A stretch of 6,082 bases of DNA from Dehalococcoidia bacterium (lineage in GTDB: Bacteria > Chloroflexota > Dehalococcoidia > GIF9 > AB-539-J10). This document shows, in pieces, positions 1 through 5,511 of the stretch. Location: contig JAUVYD010000099.1 in the NCBI GenBank assembly GCA_030603265.1, positions 1 through 6,082 on the forward strand, read 5' to 3'. The translations under genes were made by a program, and so were the position numbers. How positions within the stretch are numbered: the stretch's first letter is position 1; each line of letters opens with the position of its first letter. The notes beneath the pieces are model-generated. The model did not search any database. It worked only from the letters and a program-made list of their open reading frames with translations, and was not told where the DNA came from.

Positions 1-990
1 CTTCTCAAGACGCTCCATGTTGGTGACGTAGAGATCGTCGCCGACCAGTTGGACGCGACGGCCGATCCTCGTGTTGAGCATGCGCCAGGCGTCCCAGTCC
101 TCCTCGGCAAGCCCGTCCTCGATGCTCATTATCGGGTAGTCTGTCACCCACTTGGCGTACAGTTCAACCATCCCTGTGGAGCTGAGCTTGCGCCCGTCGC
201 GCTCCAGCAGATACTCTCCATCTTTGAAGAAGCTCGATGCCGCAGGATCGAGTGCGAGCACGAAGTCCTCGCCCGGACGGTAACCAGCGAGTGAGATGGC
301 CTCCAGAATCAGGTCGGCAGCATGGCTGTTCGACGAGACTGCGGGGGCGAAGCCTCCCTCGTCGCCGACAGTCGTGCCCAGTCCTTTCGAATGAAGTACA
401 CCCCTAAGGGAATGATAGACCTCGCAACTCATTCGCAGCCCTTCGGAGAAGGTCGCGGCGCCAACGGGCACAATCATGTATTCCTGAAAATCGGTCGAGC
501 CCATCGCATGCTTGCCGCCGTTGAAGACGTTCAGCATCGGCACGGGCAGAAGCGTTGCCCCGGCTCCACCAAGGTAGCGGTAGAGAGGAATCTCGAGAAG
601 CGCCGCAGCAGCTTTCGCCGTGGCCATCGAGACGCCCAGCATCGCGTTGGCGCCCAGGCTCGACTTGTTCGGCGTACCATCAAGGTCGATAAGGAGCTTG
701 TCGACAGCGGACTGCTGCAGCACTGAGAGGCCTCGCAGCTCAGGCGCGATGCGCTCGGCCACGTTCTGCACAGCAAGAAGAACTCCCTTTCCACCGAAAC
801 GCGCCGGGTCCCCGTCCCTGAGTTCAACGGCCTCATAGGCGCCTGTGCTCGCGCCCGACGGCACTGCGGCGATGCCGCTGCACCCGCTCTCGGTCCAGAC
901 TTCCACCTCCACCGTAGGATTGGCGCGAGAGTCCAGTATCTCTCTTGCCCTCACTTCAGCTATTCGTGCGGTTCTCTCAAGTAAACTCAC
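1..990 (-). CDS. eno: Enolase (2-phosphoglycerate hydratase), 3' end outside window
   Basis: Enolase converts 2-phosphoglycerate to phosphoenolpyruvate in glycolysis and gluconeogenesis; it is a cytosolic, Mg-dependent enzyme. The minus strand is open for exactly 330 codons from GTG at 990 to the window edge. Bacterial enolases are usually about 420-430 residues, so roughly the last 95 are missing, including the catalytic lysine and the LIKxNQIG signature. Visible landmarks: DSRANPTVEVEV at 20-31, PSGASTG at 44-50, NKSSLGANAMLGVS at 108-121, NGGKHA at 157-162 (His161), QEYM with Glu170, VGDEGGFAP with Glu211, and the metal ligands Asp248 (LALDP), Glu291 (SIEDGL) and Asp318 (VGDDLYVTN). The GTG start is preceded at 9 nt by AAGGAG. 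It follows the upstream LOG-family gene by 6 nt, so the two are probably cotranscribed. Odd points: Ala where most enolases have Gly in DSRGNPTV, and AMGSTD after the active-site His. Identity is very secure. Confidence 0.97.
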   Translation of the reverse strand, partial: MSLLERTARIAEVRAREILDSRANPTVEVEVWTESGCSGIAAVPSGASTGAYEAVELRDGDPARFGGKGVLLAVQNVAERIAPELRGLSVLQQSAVDKLLIDLDGTPNKSSLGANAMLGVSMATAKAAAALLEIPLYRYLGGAGATLLPVPMLNVFNGGKHAMGSTDFQEYMIVPVGAATFSEGLRMSCEVYHSLRGVLHSKGLGTTVGDEGGFAPAVSSNSHAADLILEAISLAGYRPGEDFVLALDPAASSFFKDGEYLLERDGRKLSSTGMVELYAKWVTDYPIMSIEDGLAEEDWDAWRMLNTRIGRRVQLVGDDLYVTNMERLEK

Positions 991-996
991 AGTCAG

Positions 997-1476
997 TTAC
1001 TCCTTTCCGTCCGCAAAACTCAAGGCCAGATCCACGGCCTCCTCGGCAGTGGCCGCTTCGGCCACCGGATTGGGGCCCGTGCCGCCCTGCGCAAGACGCC
1101 ACGAGCCGATGCCGACAACCGGGATGTTTGAGTCAAGGGCAAAGGCCATCTCGGCCAACGTGCCGTACGCGCCCCCAACGGCAATCACGGCCTGAGCCGA
1201 CCGTACGACCGCCATGTTCCGGGCCTGGCCGACACCTGTCGCTACCGGCAGCGACACCCATTCGTTGGCGGAGCGTCTGTCATTCCCCGGCAGTATGCCC
1301 ACCGTGAACCCTCCGCGGGAACGCGCCCCGCGACACACGGCCTCCATCACTCCACCAAGACCTCCACACACTACTACGGCTCCGCGCCCGGCCAGCAGAG
1401 AGCCGATTTCCTCCGCAAGCGCCTCTTCCTGAGGGGAGCAGGCAGACCCCCCTATCACAGCGATGACGGGCGGCAT
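997..1476 (-). CDS. LOG/TIGR00725-family putative nucleotide-binding protein (DprA/Smf-like Rossmann fold)
   Basis: This 159-residue cytosolic protein has a Rossmann-like fold of the LOG/MoCo-carrier/DprA superfamily, TIGR00725 type. Characterised LOG members hydrolyse nucleoside 5'-monophosphates to base and ribose 5-phosphate. The TIGR00725 branch is mostly uncharacterised, so the substrate is not claimed. Visible: N-terminal VIAVIGGSACSP (4-15), CGGLGGVMEA (37-46), GILPG (60-64), QARNM (84-88, with Arg86 placed like the conserved LOG arginine), and GGAYGTLAE (101-109), the family's version of PGGxGTxxE with Glu109. The length matches the family. ATG 1476 lacks an obvious Shine-Dalgarno but has TAGTAT 7 nt upstream, which fits a leaderless start. 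It is first in a two-gene operon with enolase. Family call is confident; the reaction is not. Confidence 0.9.
   Translation of the reverse strand: MPPVIAVIGGSACSPQEEALAEEIGSLLAGRGAVVVCGGLGGVMEAVCRGARSRGGFTVGILPGNDRRSANEWVSLPVATGVGQARNMAVVRSAQAVIAVGGAYGTLAEMAFALDSNIPVVGIGSWRLAQGGTGPNPVAEAATAEEAVDLALSFADGKE
1000..1006 (-). promoter_or_regulatory. Shine-Dalgarno sequence for enolase
   Basis: On the minus strand AAAGGAG lies 9 nt upstream of the GTG at 990. It overlaps the last codons (Lys-Glu) of the preceding gene. This supports GTG 990 as the enolase start and suggests coupled translation with the LOG-family gene, whose TAA stop is at 999-997. Confidence 0.8.
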
Positions 1477-1483
1477 GGCGCCA

Positions 1484-1489
1484 ATACTA
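1484..1489 (-). promoter_or_regulatory. Candidate -10 box for the LOG-eno operon (leaderless type)
   Basis: TAGTAT on the minus strand ends 7 nt before ATG 1476, so transcription would begin at or next to the A of the start codon. There is no Shine-Dalgarno in the intervening TGGCGCC. No convincing -35 is seen at 16-18 nt spacing (TGTGAG or a neighbouring hexamer). The same 7-nt spacing is seen at the TATAAT box before the small ORF at 2099. Confidence 0.4.
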
Positions 1490-1505
1490 CACTACTCATA
1501 GATTC

Positions 1506-1540
1506 TCTCACACATCCCTTCCGGAGCCCGGCCTGTGAGA
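1506..1540. repeat. Short inverted repeat upstream of the LOG-eno operon
   Basis: TCTCACA at 1506-1512 is the reverse complement of TGTGAGA at 1534-1540, separated by 21 nt. It lies 30-64 bases upstream of the ATG at 1476, overlapping where the -35 region of that operon would be. It could be an operator or an RNA hairpin, but a 7-bp arm can occur by chance. Confidence 0.25.
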
Positions 1541-1564
1541 ATTCCCGCTGCCAGAGGAGGACGC

Positions 1565-1693
1565 ATGTGGTCTGATGCAAAGGCGCTTCAAGAACCGCCC
1601 GTTTTCAAGGTAGTGTTCCACGGAACGTTGCGGCAGTCCCGCTGCAGGGGCCAACCGCGCATGGCTGCCCGGGGTACCGGGCGTGGGATGTGA
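1565..1693 (+). CDS. Candidate 42-residue small ORF with strong Shine-Dalgarno
   Basis: ATG at 1565 is preceded by AGAGGAGGACGC, one of the best Shine-Dalgarno matches in the intergenic region, with a rather short 4-nt gap from AGGAGG to the ATG. The frame runs 42 codons to TGA at 1691-1693 and starts M-W-S-D-A-K-A-L-Q-E. The N-terminal half, with a PPVFKVVFHGTL segment, looks like ordinary protein; the C-terminal half is Arg/Gly-rich and may not be constrained. I do not recognise it. It is divergent from the LOG-eno operon and ends 43 bases before the inverted-repeat element. No convincing promoter is visible. It may be a real small gene, the decayed 5' end of a longer gene, or chance. Confidence 0.25.
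   Translation: MWSDAKALQEPPVFKVVFHGTLRQSRCRGQPRMAARGTGRGM
1667..1682. repeat. GC-rich hairpin with 6-bp stem and 4-nt loop
   Basis: GCCCGG at 1667-1672 pairs with CCGGGC at 1677-1682 around a GGTA loop. No T-run follows on either strand, so it does not look like an intrinsic terminator. It overlaps the end of the 42-codon candidate ORF. Function is unknown. Confidence 0.4.
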
Positions 1694-1735
1694 GGTTGTT
1701 CCCTTCCACACTCCTTCAACTCGCACAGCCCCACA

Positions 1736-1906
1736 CTAGGAGCCTGTCGGAGAAACGATCCCCTCGGCATTGGTACGAAGGGAGCAGCTCGGCCAAGGGG
1801 CGCAGTTGAGATGGATGCGCACCCCGGCCTTCGTGAAGTGGCGCACCAATTCTGCCGTACTCTGCGTAGTCTCTCCGTCAGTGTGGTTATTCCGACAGGC
1901 TCCTAG
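1736..1906. mobile_element. Miniature inverted-repeat element (MITE-like), ~163 bp, flanked by CTAG
   Basis: CTAGGAGCCTGTCGGA at 1736-1751 is repeated as an exact reverse complement at 1891-1906 (16 bp). Beyond two mismatches a further AAC/GTT matches. The simplest reading is a 163-bp element at 1740-1902 with terminal repeats GAGCCTGTCGGA, flanked on each side by CTAG. CTAG is itself a palindrome, so it may be a 4-bp target duplication or part of the repeats. The interior is too short for a transposase, so it would need to be mobilised in trans by an insertion sequence with the same ends. CTAG targets are known for some IS5-family groups, but I cannot assign a family. It lies at the junction between the housekeeping operon and the defence genes. 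Confidence 0.7.
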
Positions 1907-1987
1907 CGCCGAAGGTTCCTCGGCATTTGTCGAGACGTCTGAGAGAGAACCTGGTCGCCATCTGAAGCCAAAGGGAACGGGAGAGAA

Positions 1988-2045
1988 TCCCAAGAACAGA
2001 GATGAGTATGGTGTCCCCCGGATTCCCAAGCACCGAACAGAGTAT
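1988..2045 (+). repeat. Imperfect direct duplication
   Basis: TCCCAAG followed by AACAGAG occurs at 1988-2001 and again at 2024-2042, where 5 extra bases (CACCG) separate the two halves. Both copies are followed closely by GAGTAT or AGTAT. It suggests a small duplication or a paired binding site upstream of the R-M promoter. It is weak evidence. Confidence 0.25.
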
Positions 2046-2062
2046 CGCTCAAGCGCAGGGTC

Positions 2063-2091
2063 TTACTTTGTAATCACCGCATAGGTATAAT
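2063..2091 (+). promoter_or_regulatory. Promoter of the small ORF / R-M transcription unit
   Basis: A perfect TATAAT at 2086-2091 has TTACTT at 2063-2068 with a 17-nt spacer. The -35 is poor. Transcription would start at about 2098-2099, which is the ATG of the 38-codon ORF. No other good promoter is seen between here and the GTG of the large gene at 2217. Confidence 0.6.
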
Positions 2092-2098
2092 CCCACTG

Positions 2099-2215
2099 AT
2101 GATGAGCGTGGCCTGCGGAACTCACGCCCTGAATCGGCGAGGGCCCAAGTGCTGCGAATGTCGCACCAGACTGCGAGCTGAAACACCTGCGCGTAGGGCG
2201 AAGATAGAGCGCTGA
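2099..2215 (+). CDS. 38-residue Cys/Arg-rich small ORF leading the R-M gene, probably leaderless
   Basis: ATG 2099 (or the adjacent in-frame ATG 2102) opens a 38-codon frame ending in TGA at 2213-2215. That is one base before the GTG of the large R-M gene at 2217. TATAAT ends 7 nt before this ATG, so the predicted transcript begins at its start codon, a leaderless layout. The peptide is strongly basic (10 Arg/Lys) and has four cysteines: Cys6 and a tight Cys18-Cys19-x-Cys21 group in PKCCECRTRLR, reminiscent of a metal-binding knuckle but too short to assign. I recognise no family. Two roles are possible: a leader whose translation carries ribosomes onto the R-M start, which lacks its own good Shine-Dalgarno, or a small regulatory protein. 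It may also be a chance frame; the arrangement is the main evidence. Confidence 0.45.
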   Translation: MMSVACGTHALNRRGPKCCECRTRLRAETPARRAKIER

Positions 2216-2216
2216 A

Positions 2217-5200
2217 GTGAAGCCATTTGACAACTACCTGCAACGTATCGCGAGAGAGCTCGCTCTCGGCAATGCCACTGAGCACACTCACAGAGCAGCG
2301 CTGGAGGCCTTGATTGAGAGCTTGGATGATGGCATCGACGCCGTAAACGAGCCCAACCGCATTTCGTGCGGCGCTCCCGACTTCGTCGTTGTCAAGGGTG
2401 CGGCCACAGTCGGCTACGTCGAGGCCAAAGACATGGGCAGGAGTCTCGACGAAGCCGAGAAGTCAGACCAGCTGTGGCGCTACCTCTCCTCTCTCACCAA
2501 CCTTGTCCTCACAGACTACCTTGAGTTCCGCTGGTATGTGGACGGAGAACGTCGCCTGACTGCGCGCCTTGGGACCGTCGCACCTGACGGGCGCATCGTT
2601 CGAGACACAGCCGGAAAGGGAGCGGTGGTTTCACTCCTGCAAGCGTTTCTGTCGCACCGGGCGGCTGGAGTCGGCACGCCCCGAGAACTTGCCCGGCGCA
2701 TGGCGCGCTTGGCGCACATGATTCGCGACCTCATCGTGAATGCCTTCGAAAGGGAACTGGAAGATGGCGGCCTGCACGCCCAGTTCCGTGCCTTCCGCGA
2801 CAACCTCATTCCGGGTCTCTCTGTCGAGCAGTTTGCCGACATGTATGCTCAGACCAGCGCCTACGGTCTCTTTGCCGCCCGTTGCACGGACTGCGCTGGC
2901 AGTGACTTCACCCGCCAGAACGCGGCCTATCTGTTGCCCCGGACCAATCCTTTCCTACGCGCGCTCTTCAACCATATCGCCGGACCCGACCTTGATGACC
3001 GAATCGCCTGGATCGTTGACGACCTCACACAGCTACTTGCCCAGGCGGACATGGCAGCCGTCCTTCAGGACTTCGGCAAGCGTACCGCCAGGGAAGACCC
3101 TGTGGTGCACTTCTACGAGACGTTCTTGAAGGAATACGACCAGAAGATACGCGAAATGCGTGGGGTGTATTACACTCCGACGCCTGTCGTCTCGTACATC
3201 GTGCGCTCAATTGACCGCTTGCTGAAGAATGTGTTCGGCAAGACAGAGGGACTGGCAGACGGCGAGACTCTTGTCCTCGACCCGGCTGTCGGTACCGCCA
3301 CTTTCCTCTACATTGTGATCGAGGAAATCCACGAGTCATTCGTTCGTCGGGGACAACAAGGACTGTGGAACGACTACGTGAGCGAGAAGCTGTTGCCGCG
3401 CCTCTTCGGCTTCGAATTGCTAATGGCGCCGTACGCGGTAGCGCATCTGAAGCTGGCGCTGCAGTTGCAGCAGACCGGATACCAGTCTGGGAGTGATCAG
3501 CGGATTGGTGTCTACCTCACCAACACGCTGGACGAAGCGGTCAAACGGGCTGAGACGCTGTTCGCCTGCTGGATAACCGAAGAGGCAAATGCAGCCGCCG
3601 AGGTCAAGAAACAGAAACCCATCATGGTGGTGCTCGGAAATCCGCCGTACTCCGGCCACTCGGCGAACAAGGGCGAGTGGGCACGGCAGCTTGTTGAGCG
3701 GTACAAGACCGTGGATGATCGGCCGCTGGGCGAGAAGAACCCCAAGTGGCTCCAGGATGACTACGTGAAGTTTATTGCCTTCGGCCAGCGGCGCATCGAG
3801 CGCACCGGTCAGGGTATCCTTGGCTTCATCACCAATCACTCTTACCTAGACAGCACTACGTTTCGTGGAATGCGCCAGTCGCTTGTGCAGAGCTTCAGCG
3901 CCATCTACATACTCAACCTGCACGGCAATGCCAGGAATCCGGCTGCTCCTGGCAACGGCAAGGATGAAAACGTGTTTGATATCCAGCAGGGCGTCGCCAT
4001 CGGCATCTTCGTGAAAGGGCAGGGCGAGTTCGGCCCTGCAAAGGTTCACTATGCCGACCTATGGGGGCTGCGACAAGCCAAGTACAGCTACCTAGCCGAG
4101 AGCGATATTGAGACAACCGAGTGGGTCGAGCTCACGCCCGCGAGTCCGTCCTATCTATTCGTGCCTTCACAGGAAGAACTGCTGGCTGAGTACCAGAGAG
4201 GGTGGAAAGTGACCGACATCTTTCCGGTCAACAGCGTCGGCGTGGTCACGGCGAGGGACAGATTGACCATTCACTGGACACGTTGGGAAGTGGAAGAGAC
4301 CGTCAGGAGATTTGTCCGGCTCTCGGTGGACGAGGCACGCGCGTCGTATGGCCTGGGTGAGGATGCGGAGGACTGGCAGGTGTCGCTGGCGCAGCGGGAC
4401 CTGCGTGATTCCGGGCTGAGCGCTGAGCGCACAGTGCCCATCCTCTATCGCCCCTTCGACGTCAGGTACACGTACTACACCGGTCGCTCGCGTGGGTTCC
4501 ATTGTAGGCCTCGTCAGGAGGTGATGCGGCACATGCTGGAAGGTCACAACGTTGGGTTGGTTTCACGGCGTCAAATGATTGGCGACACCGCGTCGTATTT
4601 CTATGCGACCAAGCACCTGGTGTCTGATGGCGTGATCAGATCCGACAATAGGGGAGGGGAGTCAGTCTTCCCGCTCTACCTGTACCGTGCTGAGGGAGAA
4701 ATGGTATTGAACGAAGGGATTCGTCGCCCGAATCTGAGTCCGGCGTTCATCTCTGCCGTCTCTCGGGCTCTCGGGCTGCGGTTCATTGAGGTTGGGAAGG
4801 GAGACTTGGCGGAGACCTTCGGCCCGGAAGATGTGTTCGCCTACGCCTATGCGGTGTTCCACTCCCCAGCCTACCGTGAGCGCTACGGCGAGTACCTGAA
4901 GAGGGATTTCCCGCGGGTGCCGCTCACCGCGGACAGGGCGCTCTTCAAGACGCTGGTGGCGAAGGGGGCGGAGCTCGTTTCTCTTCACCTCATGGAGTCG
5001 CCACTGCTGGCAAACCTCATCACCACGTATCCAGTGTCGGGTTCGAATGTCGTGGAGAAGATGGGCTACGTTGAAGAGACACGGCGTGTGTACGTCAATG
5101 CGACACAATACTTCGAGGGCGTTTCGCCAGACGTCTGGGCCTTCCACATCGGCGGCTACCAAGTGGCACAGAAGTGGCTCAAGGACCGCAAAGGCAGGAC

Positions 5201-5309
5201 ACTCACCTACGATGACCTCACGCACTATCAGAAGGTGGTAGTCGCGTTGAAGGAGACCATCCGGCTAATGACAGAGATAGACAGCGCCGGAGAACCCTGG
5301 AGAGACTAG
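2217..5309 (+). CDS. Type ISP-like single-chain restriction-modification enzyme (PD-(D/E)xK nuclease + N6-adenine methyltransferase + target-recognition domain)
   Basis: This 1030-residue cytosolic enzyme should methylate adenine in its own recognition site and cleave unmodified foreign DNA. Domains: PD-(D/E)xK nuclease at about 20-115, with PDF (Asp55), VEAK (Glu69, Lys71) and QxxxY (Gln85-Tyr89); helical spacer at about 150-310; N6-adenine methyltransferase at about 315-600, with YYTPTPVV (318-325), motif I LDPAVGTATF (354-363) and motif IV NPPY (475-478); then the family block TNHSYLDSTTFRGMRQSL (539-556) and DENVFDIQQGVAIG (583-596); target-recognition/type ISP C-terminal region at about 640-1020 with FPLYLY and EDVFAYAYAVFHSP. 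There is no Walker A or helicase, unlike long LlaBIII-type ISP enzymes of about 1,500 residues, so it probably works more like a type IIG enzyme. GTG 2217 is the first possible start, because TAG at 2205-2207 is in frame. A good Shine-Dalgarno is lacking, and the start lies 1 nt after the small ORF's stop. All catalytic motifs are intact. Sequence specificity cannot be read from it. Confidence 0.93.
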   Translation: MKPFDNYLQRIARELALGNATEHTHRAALEALIESLDDGIDAVNEPNRISCGAPDFVVVKGAATVGYVEAKDMGRSLDEAEKSDQLWRYLSSLTNLVLTDYLEFRWYVDGERRLTARLGTVAPDGRIVRDTAGKGAVVSLLQAFLSHRAAGVGTPRELARRMARLAHMIRDLIVNAFERELEDGGLHAQFRAFRDNLIPGLSVEQFADMYAQTSAYGLFAARCTDCAGSDFTRQNAAYLLPRTNPFLRALFNHIAGPDLDDRIAWIVDDLTQLLAQADMAAVLQDFGKRTAREDPVVHFYETFLKEYDQKIREMRGVYYTPTPVVSYIVRSIDRLLKNVFGKTEGLADGETLVLDPAVGTATFLYIVIEEIHESFVRRGQQGLWNDYVSEKLLPRLFGFELLMAPYAVAHLKLALQLQQTGYQSGSDQRIGVYLTNTLDEAVKRAETLFACWITEEANAAAEVKKQKPIMVVLGNPPYSGHSANKGEWARQLVERYKTVDDRPLGEKNPKWLQDDYVKFIAFGQRRIERTGQGILGFITNHSYLDSTTFRGMRQSLVQSFSAIYILNLHGNARNPAAPGNGKDENVFDIQQGVAIGIFVKGQGEFGPAKVHYADLWGLRQAKYSYLAESDIETTEWVELTPASPSYLFVPSQEELLAEYQRGWKVTDIFPVNSVGVVTARDRLTIHWTRWEVEETVRRFVRLSVDEARASYGLGEDAEDWQVSLAQRDLRDSGLSAERTVPILYRPFDVRYTYYTGRSRGFHCRPRQEVMRHMLEGHNVGLVSRRQMIGDTASYFYATKHLVSDGVIRSDNRGGESVFPLYLYRAEGEMVLNEGIRRPNLSPAFISAVSRALGLRFIEVGKGDLAETFGPEDVFAYAYAVFHSPAYRERYGEYLKRDFPRVPLTADRALFKTLVAKGAELVSLHLMESPLLANLITTYPVSGSNVVEKMGYVEETRRVYVNATQYFEGVSPDVWAFHIGGYQVAQKWLKDRKGRTLTYDDLTHYQKVVVALKETIRLMTEIDSAGEPWRD

Positions 5310-5494
5310 TATGGTACGGTCAAGACACGGGATTGGACTTCTTGCTCGAGGATCCGCCATCGGGCCCAGCAAGCCCCACTCTACGACCACCCTCGCATCC
5401 ACCGTGTAGCGGTCTGAGCCGTAGCCCTTTGGCGGTGTTGCGGTTCGCCCCATGGCTGCACTTCACAGGCTTCTGTTGACCAGTACGTACGTAA
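5310..5494. other. Convergent intergenic region, no clear terminator
   Basis: This 185-bp spacer separates the 3' ends of the R-M gene and the convergent Abi-like gene. I see no stem followed by a T-run for either gene. Its right end carries a 10-bp palindrome and a short direct repeat. The minus-strand open frame across it (5265-5453) has no recognisable motifs and overlaps the end of the R-M gene, so I do not call it. Confidence 0.5.
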
Positions 5495-5511
5495 CTACGG
5501 CTCCTGTTGAC
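5468..5511 (+). repeat. Direct repeat GGCTYCTGTTGAC x2 around palindrome TACGTACGTA
   Basis: GGCTTCTGTTGAC at 5468-5480 and GGCTCCTGTTGAC at 5499-5511 match at 12 of 13 positions, 31 bp apart. Between them lies the 10-bp perfect palindrome TACGTACGTA at 5484-5493. The second copy encodes part of the last codons of the Abi-like gene. The layout suggests a local duplication that moved the 3' end of that gene, or a protein-binding site. Either reading is tentative. Confidence 0.5.

Larger units (their letters stand above)
1477..2085. other. Gene-poor intergenic stretch between eno operon and R-M locus
   Basis: About 600 bases without a recognisable long gene. The open frames that cross it (for example 1508-1726 and 1736-2029 on the minus strand, 1770-2084 on the plus strand) have low-complexity, Arg/Ser/Pro-rich translations without motifs I recognise, and they overlap one another in conflicting frames. 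What I can support inside it is the inverted-repeat element at 1736-1906, a hairpin at 1667-1682, an imperfect inverted repeat at 1506-1540, a small ORF candidate at 1565-1693, and an imperfect direct duplication at 1988-2045. No tRNA, rRNA or CRISPR array was seen. Confidence 0.6.

Noticed and set aside
322..836. Open frames on both strands inside the enolase gene
   Set aside because: Shadows of the enolase coding frame in GC-rich DNA; the enolase frame itself is continuous through this region with all motifs intact.
1612..1627. TGTTCCACGGAACGTT resembles a ParB parS site
   Set aside because: The centre lacks the two bases of the CACGTG core of TGTTTCACGTGAAACA, so only a short GTTCC-AC-GGAAC palindrome remains; a chance match is likely.
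1667..1682. Hairpin as an intrinsic terminator
   Set aside because: No T-run follows it on either strand.
1508..1726. 72-codon minus-strand frame upstream of the LOG-family gene
   Set aside because: Low-complexity Ser/Pro/Arg/Gly-rich translation, no domain, conflicting with overlapping frames on both strands.
2002..2073. 23-codon plus-strand frame from ATG 2002 to TAA 2071-2073
   Set aside because: No convincing ribosome-binding site, and it runs through the -35 region of the better supported promoter.
4662..5225. 187-codon minus-strand frame inside the R-M gene
   Set aside because: Antisense shadow of the conserved target-recognition region; translation shows no recognisable domain.
5265..5453. 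62-codon minus-strand frame between the convergent genes
   Set aside because: Overlaps the 3' end of the R-M gene, has no recognisable motif and no good ribosome-binding site.
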